A DNA stretch of 16,629 nt, taken from the NCBI GenBank assembly GCA_964557845.1, contig CAZLBV010000191.1:1-16629 (forward strand). Reading direction: 5' to 3'. This DNA comes from CAZLBV01 sp964557845 (lineage in GTDB: Bacteria; Acidobacteriota; Aminicenantia; Aminicenantales; Aminicenantaceae). Below are positions 1 to 6,951 of this stretch, piece after piece (positions within the stretch are counted from its first letter, which is position 1; the number at the start of each line of letters is the position of its first letter). The notes under the pieces are model-generated. The model was not told where the DNA came from. It saw nothing but the letters and a program-made list of their open reading frames with translations, and ran no database searches. Both the position numbers and the translations under genes were made by a program.

Positions 1-1529
1 GCAGGCAAAGCATCACTTCCGATCCGCATGGTATTATGTAAAAGCTGAAGAGAGAAAGTCAGGGTTAAAGCAGCAGCTACCACTCCTATTAATCCACCGA
101 TCTGCATCCGCCATGGAGTCCCACCAAGAATATGACCCACTTTCCAATCTTGGATCATATCTCCGGCAACCCCAGCAACACAACAAACAACAGCAGCAAC
201 CCCTAAAACTGCAGCGATCCCTTCGATACCTTTTTGTCCCATGATAACCATCATAAGAGCGGCAATAAGCAGAGTCGTTAAGGTCAACCCGGAAATAGGA
301 TTAGATGAGGATCCGATAATCCCTACTAAATATCCGGCGACAGCTGCAAAAAGAAGCCCCATGATTATCATTACCAATGCTGAAACCAAGGATGATCCGA
401 TGTTATTGGTGAAGAGGTTATAGATGTACACCATTGGTATGATAAGGATTACAATGGCAAGAATTATGGATGGGAAGGGAAGGTCTTTATCTGTTCTGTC
501 GGTTTCGGCTCCACCTTCTAGCTGGGCTTTCTTAACGTCAGTAAAAGACCTGCCGATACCTGTAATCAGGCTTTTTCTCATCTTAAATAGCGTATAAAAG
601 GCACCAACAAGCATGGCCCCGACAGCAATTGGTTTAATTTGAGCATTGTAGGCTGAGATTGCCAGGTTTGTCCAATTTCCATCGAAAGAGGTAATGATCG
701 TATTAAGGTCTCCGCTGAAAAACAAAAGAATAGGCATTAAGCATAACCAGCCTAGCACACCCCCGGAAAAGGTCAGAGCTGCCAGTTTGGGGCCTATGAT
801 GTATCCCACACCGGTCATGGCTGCATTTGCTGCCGGAGATTCGATGAACATCCGGCCTCTTATCTGGGCAGTTTCAGGAGTTTTATATCTGAGGACATTA
901 TCACCATCAAGATAACTGATACGGGATAAACCTGGTATGTTAAAAACACCCCTTACATAAGGTTTGATTAATTGAATTCCGTTTTCACTGGTGAAGAATT
1001 CGATAAATCCGCCTAATCCCATAGCCCAGAACATATAGGCAGCATTGGACCCGCTCTTTTGTCCGGTTTTTACCATTTCGGCGCAGGCGACACTTTCCGG
1101 AAAGGGAAGTTCGGTATCCTGGACTAAAGTTCTTCTTACTAATATGATTAAAAATACCCCAAGAATTCCTCCAACCAGCATGAGCAGAGAAGATTTGAAA
1201 AGGTCGAATTTTTGCCATACTGGAGGGCTGGTAAGAAGAAAAGCCGGGATCGTAAAAACAGCTCCGGCTGCTAGAGCTTCACCAACCGCACCAGTGGTTC
1301 GGGCAAGGTTTTCTTCTAATATTGGTCCTTTTAAAGGACGAAGAATAGCCATTGAGATTACAGCTGCTGGAAAGGTAGCCGCTACCGTCATTCCAACCAG
1401 CAGACCTAAATAAGCATTGGCTGCTCCTAAGATTATAGCCATGATAATGCCTAAGAGCACGGCTTTAAAGGAAATTTCCTTCATATCCTGCTCAGGTGAG
1501 ATATAAGGCTTAAAGGATTTATCACTCAT
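1..1529 (-). CDS. OPT-family oligopeptide transporter, C-terminus cut off by window edge
   Basis: This is a polytopic inner-membrane transporter of the OPT (oligopeptide transporter) superfamily, probably importing small peptides or metal-chelate-like substrates by proton symport. About 509 residues are readable on the minus strand with no stop. The N-terminal region has the block NAYLGLLVG (residues 38-46), then LPFPES (141-146), SSSNPISG (407-414) and GDMIQDWKVGHILGGTPWR (456-474). All of these have counterparts in the second OPT gene of this window, at 13451-15352. It carries a longer loop (about residues 180-230) than that paralogue. By comparison with the paralogue, roughly 140-150 C-terminal residues lie beyond the left edge. 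The ATG at 1529 is preceded by AGGAGG (1535-1540) at 5-base spacing, which fixes the start. Family assignment is firm; the substrate is unknown. Confidence 0.9.
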   Translation of the reverse strand, partial: MSDKSFKPYISPEQDMKEISFKAVLLGIIMAIILGAANAYLGLLVGMTVAATFPAAVISMAILRPLKGPILEENLARTTGAVGEALAAGAVFTIPAFLLTSPPVWQKFDLFKSSLLMLVGGILGVFLIILVRRTLVQDTELPFPESVACAEMVKTGQKSGSNAAYMFWAMGLGGFIEFFTSENGIQLIKPYVRGVFNIPGLSRISYLDGDNVLRYKTPETAQIRGRMFIESPAANAAMTGVGYIIGPKLAALTFSGGVLGWLCLMPILLFFSGDLNTIITSFDGNWTNLAISAYNAQIKPIAVGAMLVGAFYTLFKMRKSLITGIGRSFTDVKKAQLEGGAETDRTDKDLPFPSIILAIVILIIPMVYIYNLFTNNIGSSLVSALVMIIMGLLFAAVAGYLVGIIGSSSNPISGLTLTTLLIAALMMVIMGQKGIEGIAAVLGVAAVVCCVAGVAGDMIQDWKVGHILGGTPWRMQIGGLIGVVAAALTLTFSLQLLHNTMRIGSDALP

Positions 1530-1534
1530 TCCTT

Positions 1535-1540
1535 CCTCCT
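1535..1540 (-). promoter_or_regulatory. Ribosome binding site of the left OPT gene
   Basis: Read on the minus strand this is a perfect AGGAGG, five bases from the ATG at 1529. It decides the start of the left-hand OPT transporter. Confidence 0.75.
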
Positions 1541-1561
1541 AGGTACCGGGTTAATGGTTTT

Positions 1562-1590
1562 TTTATATCTTTCTGAAGAATAAAAATCAA
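1562..1590 (-). promoter_or_regulatory. Sigma70-type promoter for the left OPT gene
   Basis: On the minus strand a TTGATT -35 box (1585-1590) is separated by exactly 17 bases from a TATAAA -10 box (1562-1567). This would give a leader of about 25 bases before the ATG at 1529. The -35 box sits inside the left arm of an inverted repeat (1583-1627). The assignment rests on consensus match and spacing only. Confidence 0.55.
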
Positions 1591-1627
1591 GGAAAAAATG
1601 AGTGATTCGATTTATTTTCTTGATTTT
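1583..1627. repeat. Imperfect inverted repeat between divergent OPT and mreB genes
   Basis: The left arm AAAATCAAGGAAAA (1583-1596) is the reverse complement of the right arm TTTTCTTGATTTT (1615-1627) except for one bulged G. The loop is 18 bases. The arms contain TTGATT on each strand, pointing outward, so the repeat may be two back-to-back -35 boxes, an operator, or a hairpin in the mreB leader. There is no run of T placed as expected for an intrinsic terminator, and no gene would end here. Confidence 0.5.
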
Positions 1628-1684
1628 AATTGCCTGTTAAAAGATTTTATGATAATAATTTGTGTGATAAGAGAGATGCAATGA
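1598..1684 (+). CDS. Possible 28-residue leader ORF overlapping the mreB start
   Basis: An ATG at 1598, preceded by AAGGA (1589-1593), opens a 28-codon frame. Its TGA stop overlaps the ATG of mreB as ATGA (1681-1684). The predicted peptide begins MSDSIYFLDF and has a hydrophobic stretch near residues 17-24 (FMIIICVI). An ATGA overlap is the usual geometry for translational coupling, and mreB itself has only a weak ribosome binding site (GAGAGA, 1671-1676), so a coupled leader would make sense. Against it, the Shine-Dalgarno spacing is short, the mreB promoter is not clearly located, and a 28-codon frame can occur by chance. No homologue is recognised. Confidence 0.22.
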   Translation: MSDSIYFLDFNCLLKDFMIIICVIREMQ

Positions 1685-2712
1685 CATTTTTGAATTGGTT
1701 TAAAGAAAAGATATTTTGTGATCTCGCAATTGATCTGGGTACGGCCAATACTTTAGTTTTTCTAAAAGGGAAAGGAATTATTGTTCAGGAACCTTCGATC
1801 GTAGTAGTAAACAAGCAGACCGGAAAAGTGGAAGCTGTCGGAAAACGGGCCAAAGAAATGTTAGGAAAAACTCCAAACAGTGTTCTTGCGATCAAACCTA
1901 TGAGAGATGGAGTTATTGCTGATTTTGAGATAGCGGAAAAAATGCTGGATTATTTTATTAAGAAAGCCACCAATAACCGGGGTTTTTTGCTTCGTCCCAG
2001 AATAGTTATCGGAATTCCGACCGGCATTACCCAGGTTGAAAGACGGGCTGTCAAGGATGTGGCCATGCGGGCCAAAGCCTCAGAGGTTTATTTGGTAGAA
2101 CAGCCTATGTCCGCTTCTGTTGGTGCAGAACTGCCGATCTCTGAACCCACAGGAAACATGATAGTTGATATTGGCGGGGGAACTACCGATATTGCAGTCA
2201 TATCCTTGACGGGGATCGTTTTCAATCATTCCATTCGAATTGCTGGCAATGAAATGGATGAGGCAATTATCCAGCATATCAAGAAAAAATATAATCTTTT
2301 GATAGGAGAAAAAACTGCGGAACAGGTAAAGATCCAAATAGGATCTGCATATCCATTGGAAGAAAACATGAATATTGAGATAAAAGGCCGGGATTTACGA
2401 GAGGGGATCCCTAAAACTATAGTTGTTGACGATCAGGAAATAAGAGAAGCCTTGGAAGACATAGTCATTGCCATTATTGAAGCGATTAAGGTAGCGTTGG
2501 AAAAAACTCCCCCTGAGTTATCCGCGGATATTATCGATAGAGGTATTGTATTGACCGGTGGAGGATCTTTACTGAGAAATATTGATAAACGAATCCGGGA
2601 AGAAACAAAATTGCCGGTTTTTATTGCTGAAGACCCTTTGATCACGGTTGTTTTGGGTGCCGGTATGATGCTGGATAACTTGGATCTTTTGAAAAAAATA
2701 TCCTTAATATGA
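1681..2712 (+). CDS. mreB: Rod shape-determining protein MreB
   Basis: MreB is the bacterial actin that forms short membrane-bound filaments and orients the elongasome (RodA, PBP2, MreC, MreD). The chosen ATG gives 343 residues, the usual length. A longer reading from a TTG at 1630 would add 17 residues that do not look like MreB. Right after the chosen start comes an amphipathic segment (FLNWFKEKIF, residues 3-12), as expected for the membrane-anchoring helix of Gram-negative MreB. The actin-fold nucleotide motifs are all present: phosphate-1 DLGTANT (18-24), phosphate-2 DIGGGTTDIAVIS (from D163), and the adenosine motif GGGSLL (from G293). It is the first gene of a compact operon, 13 bases ahead of mreC. 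Identity is certain; only the start is mildly open. Confidence 0.97.
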   Translation: MTFLNWFKEKIFCDLAIDLGTANTLVFLKGKGIIVQEPSIVVVNKQTGKVEAVGKRAKEMLGKTPNSVLAIKPMRDGVIADFEIAEKMLDYFIKKATNNRGFLLRPRIVIGIPTGITQVERRAVKDVAMRAKASEVYLVEQPMSASVGAELPISEPTGNMIVDIGGGTTDIAVISLTGIVFNHSIRIAGNEMDEAIIQHIKKKYNLLIGEKTAEQVKIQIGSAYPLEENMNIEIKGRDLREGIPKTIVVDDQEIREALEDIVIAIIEAIKVALEKTPPELSADIIDRGIVLTGGGSLLRNIDKRIREETKLPVFIAEDPLITVVLGAGMMLDNLDLLKKISLI

Positions 2713-2725
2713 TCGATATATTTAT

Positions 2726-3562
2726 ATGTCTTTGCCTTTAAGAAAAAATAAAAATCTTGTCGTTTTGATCCTATTGATTGTTTTTCAACTCATACTCATT
2801 TCTATTCAAGTTCCTTTAGGCAATGAACCAAGTTTATTTGAAAAGGCGATCTTCGCCATTTTTTCTCCTATTGAACATTCAATCCAGTTTCTGGTTGGAT
2901 TTGTATCAAAAGGATGGAAAAATTATATATTTTTCCATTCAGTCCAAAAAGAAAATGAGGAATTAAGAAAAAAATTATTTTATCTTTCGCAGGAGAACAC
3001 TCTCTTGAAAGTATTATTGGAAAAATCTGAACAAGAAAAAAAGATGAAAGAACTGCTGAAAGATAAATACGAGAATATAATTTCTGCACGTGTTATTGGG
3101 AGGGATGCAAGCAATGGCTACCGCTCAGTTGTGATCAATAAAGGATCACTTGATGGGATTGAAAAAGATATGGTAGTGCTTGATAAGAACGGATTTCTGG
3201 TAGGAAGAGTAGTCACGCCAATTACTTTCCGGGAGGCTCGCGTTCAGTTGGTTACAGATGAAAAAAGCGGAGTTGCGGTAGATATAACTGGAAAATCCGT
3301 AAAAGGAATTGTTACCGGTGATGGAAACGGAGCTTGCCTTTTAAATTATGTCCTTTCCATAGATGATCAGGTTTTACCAGGAGATGAAGTAATCACTAAT
3401 GGAGTAGATGGGATATATCCGCCCAGTGTCGAACTGGGAGTCATCTCGGAAGTCAATGCCACATCATCGCTTTTTAGAAATATTCGAGTTAATACTCTCT
3501 GTGATATAGAGGGTTTAGACCATCTCGCGGTTTTAAGGATTAACACCAAGGAGTTTTTTTAG
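2726..3562 (+). CDS. mreC: Rod shape-determining protein MreC
   Basis: MreC is a bitopic membrane protein of the elongasome. It links MreB/MreD in the membrane to PBP2 in the periplasm and activates PBP2. The 278 residues follow the family plan: a basic N-terminus (LRKNKN), one membrane helix (about 10-28), a coiled coil rich in K/E/L (about 72-115), then the beta-rich periplasmic domain (about 118-275). That domain contains typical segments such as ARVIGRDASNGYRSVVINKG (121-140) and PGDEVITNGVDGIYPPSVELG (218-238). The ATG lies 13 bases after the mreB stop and has no clear Shine-Dalgarno, so its translation is probably coupled to mreB. Its stop is immediately followed by the start of mreD. 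Confidence 0.95.
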   Translation: MSLPLRKNKNLVVLILLIVFQLILISIQVPLGNEPSLFEKAIFAIFSPIEHSIQFLVGFVSKGWKNYIFFHSVQKENEELRKKLFYLSQENTLLKVLLEKSEQEKKMKELLKDKYENIISARVIGRDASNGYRSVVINKGSLDGIEKDMVVLDKNGFLVGRVVTPITFREARVQLVTDEKSGVAVDITGKSVKGIVTGDGNGACLLNYVLSIDDQVLPGDEVITNGVDGIYPPSVELGVISEVNATSSLFRNIRVNTLCDIEGLDHLAVLRINTKEFF

Positions 3563-4048
3563 TTGTCTTTGTTTAAAGACATTGTGGAAGTGATCCTGGG
3601 AATTATTCTGGCTTTTTTAATATACACGCTGCTCTCGAGGATTTCCTTTAAGATCAATTTATTATTCAATATCTTTTTAATCACAACGATTTATTTTGCG
3701 TTTAAAAAAGGAGAGGTTGAAGGTGCTTTGATTGGAATGTTTTGTGGATTGATACATGATTCCTTTTCGATCGAAGTATTTGGAGTTGCGGGAATTTCAA
3801 TGACTCTGACGGGATATTTGGCCGGGTATTTTCCAAAAAAAGTCAATGTATATTCTCCATTAAAAATGATACTTTTTATTTTTTTTCTGACTGTAATTAA
3901 TCTGATTATATGGGCAGCAATGTATTCCTTTGTTTTTTCAGAAAATATTTTTGTGGGGGGTGGATATATTTTTTTCCAACCCTTAGCTACTGCTGTTCTG
4001 GGCTCGCTCATGATCTATGCATTGATTAGAGCTAAAGTTCTTACGTAA
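3563..4048 (+). CDS. mreD: Rod shape-determining protein MreD, TTG start
   Basis: MreD is a small hydrophobic inner-membrane component of the elongation complex. The 161 residues consist almost entirely of membrane segments, with the family-typical stretch FKKGEVEGALIGMFCGLIHD near residues 48-67 and GYLAGYF further on. The start is TTG at 3563, directly after the mreC stop codon. It is supported by AAGGAG (3548-3553) nine bases upstream, lying within the end of mreC. MreD proteins diverge strongly in sequence, so the call leans on size, topology and position between mreC and the PBP2 gene, which together are decisive. Confidence 0.93.
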   Translation: MSLFKDIVEVILGIILAFLIYTLLSRISFKINLLFNIFLITTIYFAFKKGEVEGALIGMFCGLIHDSFSIEVFGVAGISMTLTGYLAGYFPKKVNVYSPLKMILFIFFLTVINLIIWAAMYSFVFSENIFVGGGYIFFQPLATAVLGSLMIYALIRAKVLT

Positions 4049-4065
4049 ATTATGAATAATTGAGC

Positions 4066-5847
4066 ATGAATAATAGCATTTATGAAGACCTGTCACTGAT
4101 TTTAAAAAGATCCCGCAAAATATTTGTATTGGTTCAGATCGCTTTCATACTCCTTGTTCTGATATTGTGGAAAATCCAGATAATTGACCATGAGAAATAT
4201 TGGGAGCTTTCAGAAGCAAACCGGTTGAGGGAAATCTCTGTTACTGCACAAAGAGGTGTAATAACAGATCGAAAGGGTGTCATTCTTGCGAAAAATATTG
4301 CATCCTATAAAGTATCCATTATTCGGGAAAACTGCGTTGATCTGGACAAGTCATGTATTAAAATAGCTAAATTGTTGAATCTGGAACCGGTTCTGATCAA
4401 TCAGCGTATCGAAAAATTCAAGACCCTTCCGGAATTTCATCCTATTGTCATCAAAGATAATCTGACGCCTGAAGAAGTTGCCATTATAGAGGGCCGTAAG
4501 TTAGAGCTGCCTGAGCTTCTGCTTCAGTCAGAGCCGAAACGCAATTATCCTAAGGCTGCTTGCGCCTCGCATATATTAGGGTATGTGCAGGAACTGTCTT
4601 TATCTGAGCTCGATCTAGAAAAATATAAAGATAAGAAATTAGGTGATCTGGTTGGAAAAACTGGAATTGAGAAAAAATATGACGCTCAATTGTCTGGGAA
4701 AGACGGGCTGCTTATCGAGATTGTTGACAGTTTGGGGCAGACCAAGGAGAGGATTCAGGATCGTCCGCCAATATCAGGTGGAAAGATTGAATTAACCCTG
4801 GATTTTGATATCCAGCAGAAATGTGAAGAGTTGCTGAAAGGAAGAGAAGGTGCGATTGTAGTCCTAAACCCTACGAATGGTGAAGTGCTCGCCATGGCCA
4901 GTTATCCTGATTATGATCCTAATAAATTTATTAACCGATTTACACCCGAAGAATGGCTTGAATTAGTAAACAGCACTGAGTATCCATTAGAAAATAGAGC
5001 TACCCGGGGATTATATTCACCAGGATCAACATTCAAACCGGCTATGCTGTTAGCTGCTTTGGATTCAAAAACGATCACAGATAGAACCACATTTTATTGT
5101 CCGGGGTACATAAAGATCTATGGAAACAATTTTCTTTGTTGGAATAGCGAAGGGCATGGATCTGTAGATATTTACGAAAGCATACAAAACTCGTGCAATG
5201 TATATTTCTACAATCTGGGAAAAATGATGAAAATAGAAACGATCGCTGATTATGCCCGGAGATTTGGATTTGGACAAAAAACCGGGATTGATCTTCCTGA
5301 TGAAAAATTAGGGATTGTTCCTGATCCTGAATGGAAAATGACTACTTCCAATACTCCCTGGTATTCCGGAGAAACGATCTCGGTTTCTATCGGACAGGGT
5401 CCCTTCCTGGTTACACCTCTACAAATAGCTGTTTTTACTTCCCTGATTGCAAATAGAGGGAAGGTTAGAATCTATCCCCACTTGGTAAGAGGGAATTCTG
5501 AACCGATGACTAATTCTTTGGATATTTCAGAAGAGATTTTTGAAAAAGTAATTGAAGGTATGTGGAGGGCGGTAAATAAGGAAGGAACTGCTAGGGCCGC
5601 ACGTGTCGATGGGTTAGAGATTTGTGGAAAAACAGGATCCACTCAAACCATAAGCCGGGAAACAGCTGAAAGGCTGGCTGAAAAAAATATCGTTTTTAAG
5701 ACGCACTCATGGTTTACAGGATTTGCTCCCAGAAATGATCCCAGGATCATAGTCACAGTATTGGTGGAATTTGGAGGAATGGGAGGGAGTACGGCTGCTC
5801 CTTTAGCCAAAGAAATTTTTGAGTTATATGAGCAGATACAATGGTAA
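4066..5847 (+). CDS. mrdA: Penicillin-binding protein 2 (elongation-specific transpeptidase)
   Basis: This is a class B penicillin-binding protein, the D,D-transpeptidase that cross-links new peptidoglycan during elongation as the partner of RodA. From the ATG at 4066 it has 593 residues. There is a short cytoplasmic tail, one membrane anchor (about 18-37), the dimerisation/pedestal domain opening with RGVITDRKG (63-71), and the transpeptidase domain. The three catalytic motifs are intact: SxxK as S321-TF-K324, SxN as S376-C-N378, and KTG at K522-T523-G524. A TTG at 4060 is in frame two codons earlier but the ATG is preferred; neither has a strong Shine-Dalgarno. The gene follows mreD by 17 bases and its stop overlaps the rodA start, the standard elongation-operon order. 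Confidence 0.95.
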   Translation: MNNSIYEDLSLILKRSRKIFVLVQIAFILLVLILWKIQIIDHEKYWELSEANRLREISVTAQRGVITDRKGVILAKNIASYKVSIIRENCVDLDKSCIKIAKLLNLEPVLINQRIEKFKTLPEFHPIVIKDNLTPEEVAIIEGRKLELPELLLQSEPKRNYPKAACASHILGYVQELSLSELDLEKYKDKKLGDLVGKTGIEKKYDAQLSGKDGLLIEIVDSLGQTKERIQDRPPISGGKIELTLDFDIQQKCEELLKGREGAIVVLNPTNGEVLAMASYPDYDPNKFINRFTPEEWLELVNSTEYPLENRATRGLYSPGSTFKPAMLLAALDSKTITDRTTFYCPGYIKIYGNNFLCWNSEGHGSVDIYESIQNSCNVYFYNLGKMMKIETIADYARRFGFGQKTGIDLPDEKLGIVPDPEWKMTTSNTPWYSGETISVSIGQGPFLVTPLQIAVFTSLIANRGKVRIYPHLVRGNSEPMTNSLDISEEIFEKVIEGMWRAVNKEGTARAARVDGLEICGKTGSTQTISRETAERLAEKNIVFKTHSWFTGFAPRNDPRIIVTVLVEFGGMGGSTAAPLAKEIFELYEQIQW

Positions 5848-6932
5848 CAAGAACTCAATTTAGCTACCTTGATTGGGGACTTATAATCCTTTTGATAGTT
5901 AATTCCCTGATTGGGGTAGCTGCTATTTACAGTAGTTCTAGTCATTTAGTGGGGGACTATCCTGTAAAACAGATTATGTGGCTCTTAGTGGGTTTGGGAG
6001 CTATTTTCATCCTGATCACTTTTGATTACAATATATTGATTACCTATTCTCCCTATTTGTATATAGGATGTTTAATTCTGCTGATTTCAACCCTGGTGTT
6101 CGGTCATCTAATAAGTGGAGCTAAGAGTTGGATTAAGCTTCCCTTTTTTCAAATTCAGACGTCGGAGATAACAAAGATCGCCTTGATCCTATTTTTATCC
6201 AAAATATTTTCAGAGTATAAGGAACGAATGGTTAATCTAACCACTGGCTTGACCAGTGTTGTTGTCATTTTGGTCCCCTTTATTATTGTTGCCGTTCAAC
6301 CAGACCTTGGTACGGCAGCTAGTTATTTGTTTATCCTTGCGGGAGCTATATTGTTAGCTGGATTGAACAAAAAAATAATTGTTATTATTCTGATTGTTGC
6401 CGTCATTTTCGGATACCTTGGTTGGACCTTTTTTTTAAAAGATTATCAACGAGTGCGGGTGAAGACTTTTTTCTTTCCAAAAGAGGACCCATTAGGTGTT
6501 GGGTATCACATAATTCAATCCAAAATAGCCATTGGTTCAGGTGGATTATCGGGAAAAGGATATTTAAGGGGCACCCAGAGTCAACTGCGTTTTCTTCCGG
6601 CAAGACATACTGATTTTATATTTTCTGTAATTGGAGAAGAATTTGGATTCATAGGAGTGGTGGTGGTTCTAGGTTTTTATTTTTCTTTTCTGGCAAGAAT
6701 TTTTAAATCTGTAGGAAAATCAAGGGATAGAGCTGGAGTATATGTTATTTTTATGGTGGCGGTGATGTTGTCCTCCCAATTTTTAATAAATGTTTTGATG
6801 ACTATAGGTCTGTTTCCGATTGCAGGTATTCCTCTGCCTTTTATCAGCTATGGAGGATCTTCTTTGTTGACCAACTTTTTAGCCGTGGGATTAGTCTTGA
6901 ATATTAAAATGCGAAGATTTGTAAATTTGTAG
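5841..6932 (+). CDS. rodA: SEDS peptidoglycan glycosyltransferase RodA
   Basis: RodA polymerises lipid II into glycan strands during lateral wall growth and works as a complex with PBP2. The 363 residues are polytopic (about ten helices). The signature ARHTDFIFSVIGEEFGF contains the aspartate (D258) matching the catalytic residue known in E. coli and B. subtilis RodA. Near the C-terminus, PLPFISYGGSSLLTNFLAVG is the second SEDS hallmark. The ATG overlaps the end of mrdA by 7 bases, so translation of the enzyme pair is probably coupled. RodA is favoured over FtsW by its neighbours. minC and minD, which often sit beside rodA in Clostridia-type clusters, are absent. Confidence 0.95.
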   Translation: MVTRTQFSYLDWGLIILLIVNSLIGVAAIYSSSSHLVGDYPVKQIMWLLVGLGAIFILITFDYNILITYSPYLYIGCLILLISTLVFGHLISGAKSWIKLPFFQIQTSEITKIALILFLSKIFSEYKERMVNLTTGLTSVVVILVPFIIVAVQPDLGTAASYLFILAGAILLAGLNKKIIVIILIVAVIFGYLGWTFFLKDYQRVRVKTFFFPKEDPLGVGYHIIQSKIAIGSGGLSGKGYLRGTQSQLRFLPARHTDFIFSVIGEEFGFIGVVVVLGFYFSFLARIFKSVGKSRDRAGVYVIFMVAVMLSSQFLINVLMTIGLFPIAGIPLPFISYGGSSLLTNFLAVGLVLNIKMRRFVNL

Positions 6933-6951
6933 GAACGATTAAGGCGGAGAT

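Noticed and set aside
1045..1413. A 122-codon plus-strand frame inside the left OPT gene
   Set aside because: The minus-strand frame encodes clear OPT motifs across the same bases, and similar plus-strand shadows occur over the second OPT gene (for example 14931-15314).
1630..1680. N-terminal extension of MreB from a TTG codon
   Set aside because: The added residues do not resemble MreB, there is no Shine-Dalgarno, and the ATG at 1681 gives the usual length with the expected membrane-binding helix at the very N-terminus.
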